A DNA stretch of 64,000 nt from Ipomoea triloba. Taxonomy: Eukaryota; Streptophyta; Magnoliopsida; Solanales; Convolvulaceae. The stretch is from contig NC_044929.1 in assembly GCF_003576645.1 (NCBI RefSeq), positions 18,948,035-19,012,034 on the forward strand. The letters run 5' to 3'. Shown piece by piece: positions 32,924 through 45,060 of this stretch. Within the stretch, counting starts at the first letter, position 1. Every line of letters starts with the position of its first letter. The translations under genes were made by a program, and so were the position numbers. The notes beneath the pieces are model-generated. The model had not been told where the DNA came from, searched no databases, and saw only the letters and a program-made list of their open reading frames with translations.

Positions 32924-34783
32924 CCTGTGGATGCTCGATTATTTGGTTACCGAAAATCGACATAATCAGTTTCGGTCGGTTAGGAGTGTATGGTCGGTCT
33001 GTTATGGAGATTTAAAAAATACCATCGGTTATTCGGTTATTGGTCCGTTATTAACAATAACCGATGCTCACCCGTTATTTAAAATATGTATTATGTCTGA
33101 ACTAAAAGTATAAATGTATAGATAATTGAACTATAGGTTTATACTTTAGGAAATGGGTTAAATAGCCATATGAACTTTATAGGAAAGTCAATTAAACATC
33201 TAAACTTTTAAAAGCTGCAATTAAAGAACATGTCATTTTAGTGCATTCAAGCCCAAACATTGGTTAGTGACATGTAACACTAATATTTCGGCTAGCTCTT
33301 GGAACAAAAACCAATGATTGGCAACTGGTGGTTGCCATATTCTCTAACGAAGGTGACCTGCAATCGGCTTCTTCCATAAATGGGGCGACCGTCAGTCACC
33401 TTCTTACAATAAAAAGGCAACAAGCAAGTTACCTTCTTCGTCAATGAATGACGTGACCGGTGATCACCTCCCTTGGTGAGAAGGCAACCAACGGTCGCCT
33501 TCTTTAATGACCAAGCATTTCGTGATTGACAGTTGTCAATTTTTGCCGTCAAAGTTAGTCAGAAATTCAAAGGAACTCTAATGACTGCTATTACAAGTCA
33601 CTAATAGGTATATGACATGTGGATGTACTTAATTATAACTTTTAAAAGTTCAAGATTTAATTGACTTTTCATATAAATTTCATAGGGTGTATTTGACCAT
33701 TTTCCATACTTGATATATTATCTTCTCAAACTCTAAACAATCAATGTGTTGTGTGTATTTTCAGATTGGAACAAGATGAGAGTATCCATCAACATTATCA
33801 CTCAAAACAGGGTAAATTCATTGGCAAGGCTATTGAGGTCTCTAAGTAGTGCATTCTATGTAGGAGATGAAGTTTCCATTACATTCAACATGGACAGCAA
33901 GGTGGACGAGGCAACTATAAAGTTGGTGAACTCATTCAGCTGGCCTCACGGGCCGAAAACTCTACGAAGGCGAATCATCCAGGGCGGGCTGATTCGAGCA
34001 GTGAGTGAAAGTTGGTACCCTTCATCAGACGATGACTTCGGGCTCTTACTTGAGGATGACATCGAAGTTTCCCCTTATTATTACCTCTGGATTAAGTACG
34101 CTCTCTTGGCATACCATTATGACCCTCAGGTCTCACTCCCTGAACTCTCAACAATCTCCCTTTATACGCCGCGTTTAGTTGAGGTGGTGAAGGAGCGACC
34201 CAAGTGGAATGCCACTGAGTTCTTCAAACGGATCCACCCAAACACGCCCTACCTCCACCAGCTCCCATGTAGCTGGGGAGCAGTGTTCTTCCCGAAACAA
34301 TGGAGGGAGTTTTATGTTTACATGAACATGCGATTCACTGAGGATGCTAAGCAAAATCCTGTCCAAATTCCTAAGTCCAGAACCAACGGCTGGCAAGCTT
34401 CATGGAAGAAATTCTTGATCGACATGATGTATCTAAGAGGCTATGTGAGCCTCTACCCAAATTTCCCGAACCAGGCGAGCTTCTCCACCAATCACATGGA
34501 GCCCGGGGCTCATATTGCGGCGAAGGACAACGTTGTTAAGCACAACAAGGATGATTTTGAGGTGCCATTGTTGAAACAGGACTTCAGGGATCTTCTCCCC
34601 AACGGGAAAATGCCGTCAGCATCGAAACTTCCATCGCTCAACCTCTTCAACCAGGCAATTTCGCTCAAGGGGTTGAAGTCTGCCGGCGCGAAGCTAAAAC
34701 AGGATGTCCTTGAATGCGACGCTGCAGAGGTTGTCGCTGTTCATCACGACACCGGCCTACCTTCGCACTGTGCAAGATTTTGA
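30821..34783 (+). CDS. Golgi-type glycosyltransferase, two GT2-like domains (copy 2)
   Basis: Exons 30821-31935, 32036-32706 and 33765-34783 join in frame to give 934 aa, with introns of 100 and 1058 nt in the same phases as copy 1. Exons 2 and 3 have exactly the lengths of copy 1. Exon 1 is 15 nt shorter: two residues are gained in the basic N-terminus and seven lost after the membrane segment (QESNS then QQMM). Both acidic motifs (VDDD and LLEDDIEVSP) and GEDLHL are intact, and substitutions are few and mostly conservative, so both copies look functional. Intron 2 carries a copy-specific hAT-like MITE. The upstream region differs strongly from copy 1, so expression may differ. Role as for copy 1: a membrane-anchored glycosyltransferase of unknown substrate. 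Confidence 0.9.
32763..33085 (+). mobile_element. hAT-like MITE in intron 2 of GT copy 2
   Basis: Element 32771-33077 starts AGGGGTGAGCAT and ends ATGCTCACCCGTTA. It is flanked by 8-bp TTTGAAAT (32763-32770) and TTTAAAAT (33078-33085). Copy 1 has the empty site (ATTGAAATATGTATTATG at about 7872-7889). It contains an (AT)n tract at 32862-32918 and CGGTTATTCGGTTAT-type repeats. Confidence 0.85.
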
Positions 34784-34964
34784 AAAATTGTGATTGTTCG
34801 ATCTGCCCAGAGTTTTATATCATTCTTCTAAGATTTTTGTTCTTTATGTTATATTACGCCGGGGATGATTGGAGAAAGTGATCCATCATCCCCACCCTTA
34901 ATATAATTCGACAAGTCAAAATATTCAATATACATACATAGATTATTTACATCAGCATAACATA

Positions 34965-35235
34965 GAATGAAAGCTATAATTTACGGGAAAGTTTGCACCT
35001 GTCACCTCATAGTGGGCTTTGGGTGAAGCCCAGAAGCTGTAAAGATGTAAATCAAGTTAAATTATTCATGATGCGTTTAAAGTGAAGCATAGTAGGCAAA
35101 TGACCATAAAGATATAAATTAGCTCAATTTTTTCATAGCTAGCTAAGATTGAGAAGCCCAATAGGCAGCTCTCATAGCGAGTCGAACTTAGAACATTGTG
35201 ATTATCAAGATAACAACTGACCAACTCAGTTGGGG
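34965..35235 (-). repeat. tRNA-derived SINE in the 3' flank of GT copy 2
   Basis: Minus strand reads GTTGGTCAGTTGTTATC, then TTCTAAGTTCGACTCGC, a good box B. Counterpart of 9905-10175. Confidence 0.55.
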
Positions 35236-35474
35236 TTAACGGTGCCCCTAACATATATAGAATGAAGCTTTAATATTGTATTTTCTGTCATTTTAATAGT
35301 ACATTCTAACGGTTAAGATCCAACTAAAACTCAACTAGCAGAGTAATCACCTATGCACATATCCATGAATCAACATCACGAGGTGGTGATCCAAAATCAT
35401 AATTACTTTCTGTAGGAGAAAACAATTATGATATGATATGCATGAAAATGTGGAAAGTTCTCCTCTGCATCATC

Positions 35475-38400
35475 TTTTTTTTTTGAAAGGAAACATCATA
35501 AATGCATTAATAATTAATCAAATGAGAAATACAAGTCGGTGGAACATATAACCACGACCCTAGGACAGACGAAGAACTAGTTGCCTGTGCCAAAACATGA
35601 GCTACATGATTCGCTAACCTCCTGACATGGTGAACAGACACGTTCCCAATATCACTAGCAATACTATGACATTGCTTTACTATCAAACCCACATACGAAA
35701 GGTACAAAATATTTGAATTAAAACTAGAGCAAAAATTAAGACTATCAGACTCAACAATGAAGTTATTAAAACCATTAGACTTTAACCACGTAAGCGTCTC
35801 CTTAACCGCCATAGCTTCAGCTAAATATGGATCACGACCGCATCTAAGACGATCGCTTCAAGCCGAAATAAACTTCCCAGCGTGATTCTTAACAACCGCA
35901 CCATAACCAGCCCCATCCACAAAAATTGCAACATCAATATTGCATTTTAATCTGTTTACCGGCGGAGGAACCCAACTAGCTAAAATCTGAGAAACCTCAA
36001 CATTAGAGATATCCCTGGAATATTGCCGTCTTAGACCAGCAGCAGCCCATGATACTCCCTTCCAAAAAACGTCATTCCTTGTTGTCCATAGCACCCACAA
36101 TTTAGCAATAATTTGAACTGCCTCATTCAGACTTGGGGCGTAGAGAGCTCCATTTAACAACAACATCAAACTATCATTAAGAACAACATTAGAGCCTTGC
36201 CAGACCTGTTTTGCCACTGTACACGAACAAAATAGGTGATCCATTGTTTCCATTTCGGATGCACAGAATAAGCATCCGCCACTTGCCCACACACGACGAG
36301 TTTTAAGGGTTTCGCGCACAGGCAAAATATTAGGCATGCATCTCCATAAAAAATTCTTAACCTTTGGGGGACTGGTAATTTCCAAAGCTTCCGCCATTCA
36401 ACAAATTGTAACTGTGGATCTGCATAAGTAGTATAATCTGTTAGTAACATGTACCCATGTTGAACCATATAAACACTTCGTAAATCACCTTTCCATCGCC
36501 AAATATCCCGTGAGTGGGGTAAAACTGGAGTAGCAAGAATACGGTTAACATCAGAGGGCAGAAATAGATCTCTCACAATCTCTTCATCCTAGCTACCTGT
36601 TGCATTAAATAGACCACTAACCTTTTCTTCTATTAAATTGTCTATACAAGGGATGTGTAAGGCTGGGTTCACAGGATTAGCAAGCCATGGCCAACCATAA
36701 ATGGTAGTATCTGCGCCATCCCCAATTCATTTCACAATTCCCTCCCTCAGTAAAGGTTGCCTTGACAAAATACTTCTCCAAATGTAGATTAGATTGGAAC
36801 CAAGTTGCGCTTCTAAGAAACCACACGTGGGAAAATAGCGAGCTTTTAGTAATTTTCCCACCAGAGAGTTCAAGTGTGACAACAGACGCCAACCTTGCTT
36901 TGCTAGTAGGGCAACATTGAACTCATGCAATTTCTTAAATCCCAAACCACCGTAGCATTTTGGAAGACACATCCGATCCCAAACTCAACCAATGTATGCC
37001 TCTATGGTTCATTCCACCATGTCACTTTCCCACCAGAAACGATTCATTGTTCTCTCTAATCGCTCACAAAACAACTTTGGGATCAAGTAAACTGACATAG
37101 TAAAAGTGGGGAGGGCCTGAGTAACACATTTTAATATAATTTCTTTGCCCGCTCTAGATATAAATTTATAGCACCATAAATTAAGCATCCCTTTTATTTT
37201 ATGCTCAATGAATCAAAAAGTGGCAAATTTGTTACGTCCCAAGAACGATGGCAAACCAAGATACTTGCCCAAATCACTAGTCACACGAACTCTTATCAAA
37301 TTAGCCACATACTCCCTCATCTCAGTTGACGTACTGGCACTGAACATAATATTGGACTTATCATAATTAGTGGTCTGGCATGAAGCTCCACAATATAAAT
37401 CTAGAGAATCTTTCACCAATTGCACTTCCCTCTAACTAGCCTTAAAAAAGAGAAGGCTATCATTTGCAAACAAGAGATGCGAGACTGATGGAGCACCCCT
37501 TGCTACCTTTATCCCATGGATATCTCCTTTGGTTTATGCTTGTTGTAACAAGATTAAAAGACCTTCCGTAAAAATAACAAACAAATAAGGTGATAGAGGT
37601 TCACCTTGATGAATTTCCCTTGTTGGCACAACAGTACCCACCGAATCACCATTAACCACGATGTTACAACGAATCGTTGTAACGCACATCAGCACAATCT
37701 GAATCCAAGTTGGATGAAAGCCGAAAGCAATTAACATACCCTCCAAAAATTTCCATTCCATTTTGTCTTATACTTTGGCCATATCAAGTTTCACCGTGGC
37801 CTAGCCTACAGCTCCTTGTCTTGTTCTTTTAAGATAGTGCTCGATTTCCCCAGCCACAATAATATTATCAAACAGAAGCCTATCTTTCACAAAGCACTCT
37901 GACTTAGAGAGATAATATAGTCAAGCACCTCCTTCATGCAAGATTAACTACCATTTTAGCTAACACCTTTTACGCAACATTGCACAGGGCTATCGGTATG
38001 AAGTCTGCAACTTTTGCTTGCACTTTCTTTTTAGGAATGAGAACAATATTTGTATCATTCAAACCCTGCGGAAGAGAACAATTATGTAAACAATTCAACA
38101 CAAAGAAGGACAAATTATGACCAACCACGGACCAAAAACGTTGATAGAAAACAGGAGTCATGCCATTCGGACCGATGCCTTCTCCAGAGCCATATCAAAT
38201 AGTGCCACTTTAACTTCATCAATTGTGAATGGTCTGAGCAAGCGATCATTCATTTCTTCAGTAATACGATTTTGGACATTATAGAAGAAAGGTACATTAG
38301 GCGAAACAGTTGTGAAAATTTCAACATAGTACCTCAGAACCTCTTCATTTAAATTAGAGCCATTCCACCCAAAGACCATTGTGATCTTTGATACGTGAGA

Positions 38401-39232
38401 GATGATTGTTATGCTTTCTAGTCGTGGCTGATTTATAAAAAAACTCAGTACTGCTATCTCCATCTTTTAGCCACAACTGTTTCGATCTCTAACGCTATAA
38501 AGCCTCTTCTTGAGTGAGCAAGGTCTATAATTCAGTTTCCAACCCCATATACTCGGTTACAGCCAATTTTCCTTCAAAGCAGCCAACCTACTTCGAAGAT
38601 GAACAATGCGGCGTCCAAATTTCTTAAAATGATCACCACCCCACCGCCATAATTGCTGACCACAACTATAAATCCTTTCCTATAAATCTAATCATACGGT
38701 TTATCCCCAGGCATACTCCACAACAGACTTACATCCTTCATCATGTAACCATGTTGATTCGAAACAAAACTTACGACGCACAACCCGCCTCGGGGTAGTT
38801 TCCAAATCCAGATAAATGGCACTATGATCCGTGGATAAGGTCAGAATATTATGCACCGCTACTTCATCAAACAAATCAGGCCACTCCAACGAAGCAACTG
38901 CCCTATCGAGTCGTTCTTCCACCCAAGTGTCCATACCATGACCACGTTCCCACGTGAATTGATTGCCTAACATACCCAAGTCCATTAGATTACAATCCTA
39001 CAAAGCATTAGTAAAACCTTGAATGAGAGAATTCGGGTGTAAATGTAGACCTCTCTTCTCAAACTGGCAAGCCAAATCATTGAAATCACCAAGAACAACC
39101 CAAGGTAAGGAGGATTGCCCCCGAAGATGTCGTAACAAATCCCATGACTTCTGTCGCTTCGCTCGTTCAGGATAACCATAAAAATAAGTAAGTTTATAAG
39201 CTGGTTTATTAGGTAATGACTTAATTTCACTT
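35475..39232 (-). mobile_element. Degenerate LINE (plant L1-like), 5'-truncated
   Basis: Read on the minus strand, 39.2 to 35.5 kb gives in order: an endonuclease end (WVVLGDFNDLACQF, then DLGMLGNQFTWERG and STDHSAIYL), a pre-RT part (RPFTIDEVKVALFDMA), reverse transcriptase (LNDTNIVLIPKKK; HQGEPLSPYLFVIF; LLFANDSLLFF), a zinc-knuckle zf-RVT segment (FLWRCMPNILPVRETL with GCLFCAS and HLFCSC), and an RNase H-like end (FIVESDSLN, VRRLANHVAHVLAQ). Stops and frameshifts break it into many pieces. ORF1 and the start of the endonuclease are missing. A poly(A) tail, seen as T at 35475-35484 on the plus strand, marks its 3' end. The RT active site reads FAND rather than the usual FADD. Confidence 0.9.
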
Positions 39233-39363
39233 TTTGTTGGTTTAAGAGTTCGAACGAAACTTTTTATTTTTAGTTAGAATGCTCCTCAATCACAATATTC
39301 ACTCAACTTAAGTGATTTATTTAACTATTTTAAAAATTAAAAAAAAAAAAAAAAAAAAAAAAA

Positions 39364-40004
39364 NNNNNNNNNNNNNNNNNNNNNNNNNNNNNNNNNNNNN
39401 NNNNNNNNNNNNNNNNNNNNNNNNNNNNNNNNNNNNNNNNNNNNNNNNNNNNNNNNNNNNNNNNNNNNNNNNNNNNNNNNNNNNNNNNNNNNNNNNNNNN
39501 NNNNNNNNNNNNNNNNNNNNNNNNNNNNNNNNNNNNNNNNNNNNNNNNNNNNNNNNNNNNNNNNNNNNNNNNNNNNNNNNNNNNNNNNNNNNNNNNNNNN
39601 NNNNNNNNNNNNNNNNNNNNNNNNNNNNNNNNNNNNNNNNNNNNNNNNNNNNNNNNNNNNNNNNNNNNNNNNNNNNNNNNNNNNNNNNNNNNNNNNNNNN
39701 NNNNNNNNNNNNNNNNNNNNNNNNNNNNNNNNNNNNNNNNNNNNNNNNNNNNNNNNNNNNNNNNNNNNNNNNNNNNNNNNNNNNNNNNNNNNNNNNNNNN
39801 NNNNNNNNNNNNNNNNNNNNNNNNNNNNNNNNNNNNNNNNNNNNNNNNNNNNNNNNNNNNNNNNNNNNNNNNNNNNNNNNNNNNNNNNNNNNNNNNNNNN
39901 NNNNNNNNNNNNNNNNNNNNNNNNNNNNNNNNNNNNNNNNNNNNNNNNNNNNNNNNNNNNNNNNNNNNNNNNNNNNNNNNNNNNNNNNNNNNNNNNNNNN
40001 NNNN
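39364..40004. other. Assembly gap, 641 N
   Basis: Run of N flanked by A-rich tracts on both sides. It hides the sequence beyond the 5' end of the LINE and probably upstream exons of whatever gene ends near 40870. Confidence 1.
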
Positions 40005-40015
40005 TTTAAAAAAAT

Positions 40016-40046
<31 letters not shown>

Positions 40047-40187
40047 TAGACTTTCAAACTATATATTTTTAAAAAGTTCGATTATATGGACTTTTATTTT
40101 TTATTTTTTAAATAGTTGTATATAAATCCTCAAACTCTAAGAAAAATAGCAAATAATTTTTTTTACTTGAAGATTGATTATGATAGG

Positions 40188-40539
40188 TTAGGCTATCATT
40201 ATCCCTGCAAATTTAGCATTGACAATGTGACATGGCAAGAGAGAGAAATATTTTTTATTTTATTTTAAGCTGATGTGTATTTGCTAATAGGAGAGAGAAT
40301 TTGCTAAATTAGCAATAGGAGAGAGAATTTGCTAATTTGTCATGATGCACCTTTTGTGCTACCAACCCACCTTTTGTTTCCTTTTTTATTTTGATTTCTG
40401 TTAATATTATTTTAGTATTATGTTTATAATATAATAGGAAAGTGAAACCCATTTTTGAGAGTGAGGGAGATTTGCAGGACGTGGAAGTGGGACCTATTTT
40501 TTAAAATGTGAAGGATTTGTAGGGATAAGGATAGCCTTA
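40188..40539 (+). mobile_element. Tourist-like MITE, TTA target duplication
   Basis: Element 40191-40536 starts GGCTATCATTATCCCTGCAA and ends TTTGTAGGGATAAGGATAGC plus C, an inverted repeat of about 22 bp with few mismatches. It is flanked by TTA (40188-40190 and 40537-40539). There is no coding; inside is a direct repeat of AGGAGAGAGAATTTGCTAA. Confidence 0.85.
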
Positions 40540-40766
40540 TTGTCGATGTAACTTTTACATGAAATATCTCTTGACCTACATGAATGCAACACGTACCATT
40601 TCTACATATGAATTATTGACAGTATTTAATCACAAATTATAAGCAAAATTTACACAAAATTTGACCAAGAACCATATTACATAAATTATTAATAATATCT
40701 TTTGGGTTTATCTAGTCATTTTTTGTCATTTATTTATGTATTTAATTTTGTTTGTTTTGGAGACAG

Positions 40767-40872
40767 GCTGTAGTGAAAAAGAAGACAGATCAATTCGAGT
40801 GCACTTTGCCACCATGTGGCCGAGGCATCATCAGAATTTACAGATGTATGGTGGTGATGAACTGTATTAGGA
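40767..40872 (+). pseudogene. Possible orphan last exon of an unidentified gene
   Basis: After a plausible 3' splice site (TTTTGGAGACAG) one frame reads CSEKEDRSIRVHFATMWP, then RHHQNLQMYGGDELY and a TAG stop. A T-rich 3'-UTR-like stretch and AATAAA near 40960 follow. The composition looks like a genuine protein C-terminus, but I do not recognise the family. Upstream exons would lie in or beyond the 641-bp gap. A competing frame opens at 40752. Listed as broken because only this piece is visible. Confidence 0.35.
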
Positions 40873-41714
40873 GCTGCTTTTTCTTTTTCTGTTTCTTTTT
40901 CTTTTTTTTTTCTTTTATGTATATAGCATACAATGTATCAAATCAATCAATCAATTAATAAATAGTAACAATTAATTTTATTTGACCCCAATATTGTATA
41001 CTTCATATCATATTAACTGAACAAAGACGACTAAATTTTTTTAAAAACTCGCTTAAATATGAAAGTCAAGAATTCTAACTTTTATATATATATATATAAC
41101 ACCATTGAAAAGGTTGTTTTGAATAATGTCCAATGTAATAAGTAAACAAAAAAAAAGTACTACGTATCAATTAACAAGATTAGACAATAGTAAAGGTTCA
41201 AGACTCTATGAAGGAATGTCAAAGTTATTGATTTGGTAACAATAGGTTTTAAGTTTGACTTTTTATAAGATTCTTTTTTCTTTTTTAACTGGTCAGCTAT
41301 GAACAATAAGAATTACAGTGAAAGTTTTTCCTCAAGCGCGCCTTCATGCTAAGATATTAAAATATGTTTAAAATTACTTCTAAGGGAGATTGATTCCAAA
41401 TCAAAACTTATCAATTCAATAAAAATTTCGTCAACACATTATTAAAATTAAAGTCGTAAAAAAATTATTGAAAAAAAAAAGTAGAAGGTTATGATATCAA
41501 TAAGCTGCGTGATTTTGTAACTAAAGATGTTTAATGTTAGCTTTAGAATGATTCCCCAAAAAGTATTATTAGCATGAAATTCAAATTTAAGGGAATGATA
41601 AAGTTGCAATGCAGGGATAAAGTATGAGATAATTGAATCCTAATCCATCTTTAATAATTCAACAAAAAGTGAGATGTTGAACCAGCTATACTTTATATAG
41701 AGAGAGTGTGAAAT

Positions 41715-42275
41715 TCTGATGGGGAGAGCACCCGGTGAAATATGGGTAAGATTTGAGCCGTTGATCAAATCTAGATCAACAGTTCAAATTAACGAAAATT
41801 TAAAAAAAAATTGTGTTTTCTGGGAATACAAAAGATAAGTGTTAAAATGACACATCATAAGTGTTACAATTACTCACCTTAAGTGTTAAAATGGCGCACC
41901 TTAATAAATGTTAAAATAGCGTACACTAAGTGTAAAAAATGACGCACCTTAAGTGTAAAACTTATGCACCTTAAGTGTATAATTGATGCACCTTAAGTGT
42001 TAAAATGATGCACTTAAGCTTTGAAAATACGCATCTTAAGTTTTACAATTACACACCTTAAGTTTTCAAGTGTAGAACTGATGACGCACTTTAAGTGTTA
42101 AAATGATGCACCTTAAGTGTTAAAATGACACACCTTAAGCTTTTAACATACGCAAAATTACAATAATGCCATCACATTTTTTTAATTTATATTCATTCTT
42201 GGCGGTTGATTTTGGCAAAATCAATGGCTGTGATTAATCTGCATGTTTTACCTGGAGACCTCCTTCGCATTTGAT
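41715..42275. mobile_element. Probable MITE carrying a ~21-bp minisatellite
   Basis: The left end (GGGGAGAGCACCCGGTGAAA, then TTTGAGCCGTTGATCAAA) and the reverse complement of the right end (GAAGGAGGTCTCCAGGTAAA, then ATCACAGCCATTGATTTT) resemble each other, suggesting diverged terminal inverted repeats. Between them, 41838-42150 is a tandem array of about 13-14 units of the type GCACCTTAAGTGTTAAAATGA. Confidence 0.65.
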
Positions 42276-42582
42276 CTCATGTATATATATACACACACAC
42301 TAGTTTTAGGAGAAATTCATTATAGTTGGCATTGAAATTAATGTTTAATTTGCATTTTTTAATAAAAAATTATATATTTAAATACTTATTATAGTTGGTA
42401 TGTTATTAGATAGTATATACTAGTTTTGGTTAAAGTAAATGATATAATTGAAGGTAAAGTAGAAAAAATTATAAAAGATACTAAAATCAAAATAATATTT
42501 AACAATTCATTTCAACTAACAATTGGATCAACATTTTGTAATTTATGTTATATGTCTAATTTTATTGGCTCTTATTAGATAA

Positions 42583-42660
<78 letters not shown>

Positions 42661-45060
42661 CCTCTCATTTGAAATGCAATCACTTCTTATGAACATCCTC
42701 ATTAATATATACAATAACCAAAATAATTATTGATTCGGAATTTTTTGTTTGGATGATGAGGAAATTGAAATTTACGGCCACTATTCTACTCCCTTTCATA
42801 ATTTTTTTTGTAAACACTTATCCTGCGACCGATATGATAAAAATATCAAATCTTTACTTACCACATCATTGAGTAAAAGTGAAGTAATAGAATTTAAGAG
42901 TACATGTAATATAACTCCTTATTAATTTGTAATGTGGTCTGCTTTTCTTTTTTTTTTTTTCTATTTTAATATTTGAAATACAATTATTGATGTATGGGAT
43001 AACAATATGAAGCAATAGCCTATACATCATTTGGAATATATTCAAATTAATTAGTTGAATTGATTATTTCTAATGAATTTATTATTATGTTACTTTATTT
43101 AAAAAAAAAAAGAAGAAGATTATTAGTATTTTTTTTTAACATACTAAATATTTACGTTATACTGAACAATGTTTGGAGGTTTATGCCACCAACAACCACG
43201 CATGGTCATTATCTGTTGGCACCTAGACTTCAAACATAGTCACAAAGAGAGTTTATTCCTTTTTTTTTAACTCACTATATATATATACACACACATGAGA
43301 GTTTTCGGGTGAAAACATATTCCTATCTAAAAAGTGATGATTGATTTGATCCTTTCATTTAAACATATCAATGGTTGAGACTTGCTGAAAAAAATAAGGG
43401 GAAAAAGATGAGATTTTATTGAATTATTAAACTAGTCTCATAAATTTTTTTACTAAAATCATCAACCATTAGTGAACCCGATAAGTGGTTGAAATTGACC
43501 AATGACCATGTTCTTATTTGATCATTCCCCTATATATTTTCATATATAGCATCTGATATTTTCATCATTGTAAGACTAATTTGAAATCAGTCAAAACGTA
43601 TGTTAACTCTTATTCGGATAAAAATCTGGCATAAAACTCTTTAACATAATCACATAGCATACCATTTACAAAAGTTAAACATCCAATTTTTCGTCTAATT
43701 AACACTTGATTAAATATGTGTTTCACAAAGAATAAAATATGATGTGACTTCATATTAATTATCATTTTATTCACCCTTTTACTCATTTAATTATTACTAA
43801 AAAACTTGTCTTGGTACGTCTACAAATAGCAAACATGTTATTGTCATTCTTGTACATGACACAATCCAAGTAACGCATTTTAATTTATTTAATTTTAGTT
43901 AGGTGTACGTGTGTTACGTATTTAAATTAAAGTTTAAACTACCTTTTTTTTTCTAATTAATTAACATTTTGATTGCGATTTACAACCTCGTAATTACTAC
44001 CATAAGGTTTTAAGGAAGGTAATTTATCAACCATAGGGGACAAACTTGTTTTGGCAAAATTCATGGATTTGATGGACTACTATTCCAAGATTAAAGAAGA
44101 CCGAGTAAGTATACGTACGTCTAAAATTAACTTATATCATATTTTAGGCAACACTAAATAGAGGGATAAAAATTATGGTCATTTGAAGAATGATGATAAC
44201 GTATTTTCCAACTTAGGGTAGGTATGAACTTTTAAATGGGTGGTAATAAGTTCGAGGGACTTAGATTTTTTGGAGTGAAAATATTTGAAAAAGTATAAAA
44301 CAGATATTATATTCTAACAAATCATGAGTGTTTAAAAAAAATGTACATTTTTAATTTTAATTACGTATTTAATTAATATTGTCGTGGCAAGATTTGGAAT
44401 GATATTAAAGGAGTACTTGAAAAATGGTTGGTTCATTTTCCAATCGATTTGACCAGCTTTGGATGATTGACTTAGTCAATAAGCCAAAATGAGTGTTTGG
44501 TAAAGGGTCATTTGCTTGCTTTAGCTGATTAGCACCAATCAGTTAAAATTTGAAACGGTACTCCAAAAAGTGTTTTTATTAAATTATTGGATTCAAATTT
44601 TAAAAAAGTTAATATAACTCTTAAAATCTTATCTCTAACTCCTTACAAAAGATTCAATTTTATTGCAGAATTCTTGAAGTTAATCTAAACATATAGAATT
44701 ACTTAATTGGATTAATAGACATGTTAATTAGCCCGATTAGAAGTTAAATTAAACTAACATAACTTATCAACAAGCGCCAACCGACCTCTTATAGTAAGCA
44801 AACACCACCGTTGAAAATCAACAATATTATTCAACTAACTTGTCAAAATGTAGTTATTCTATTTTTGCTTAATTTATATTTTAATATTAAATTATTATTA
44901 TTAATTATTTGCCAAACACTAGTATAAAAATTATGTTCCACCCATTATGTGAGTACAGTTTTGTAGAATTTCATTTAAATATTTTTTTATTAGGATGTAA
45001 TTAAAATTATTTCGCCATTAAATGGACCTAACCCTTTTAGACCATATGGTTATCTTTATT
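42276..45060. other. Intergenic, AT-rich
   Basis: No gene is seen. It holds an (AT)n tract at about 42587-42660. A repeat-like stretch at about 44440-44900 has GTGTTTGGTAAAG and the reverse-complement-like AGCAAACACCACC. The rest is unassigned. Confidence 0.5.
42587..42660. repeat. (AT)n microsatellite
   Basis: Long AT dinucleotide tract with one AAAT interruption. Confidence 0.95.

Larger units (their letters stand above)
26304..35275 (+). repeat. Segmental duplication, copy 2
   Basis: Same order and orientation as 1729-10200, with a second intact glycosyltransferase gene. Copy-specific insertions include the Tourist-like MITE at 27200-27507 and the hAT-like MITE at 32771-33077. Both have clean empty sites in copy 1. 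The LINE at 35475 lies just beyond the right end. Confidence 0.9.

Noticed and set aside
39312..40057. Open frames spanning the 641-bp gap
   Set aside because: Made of N and homopolymer A/T only.
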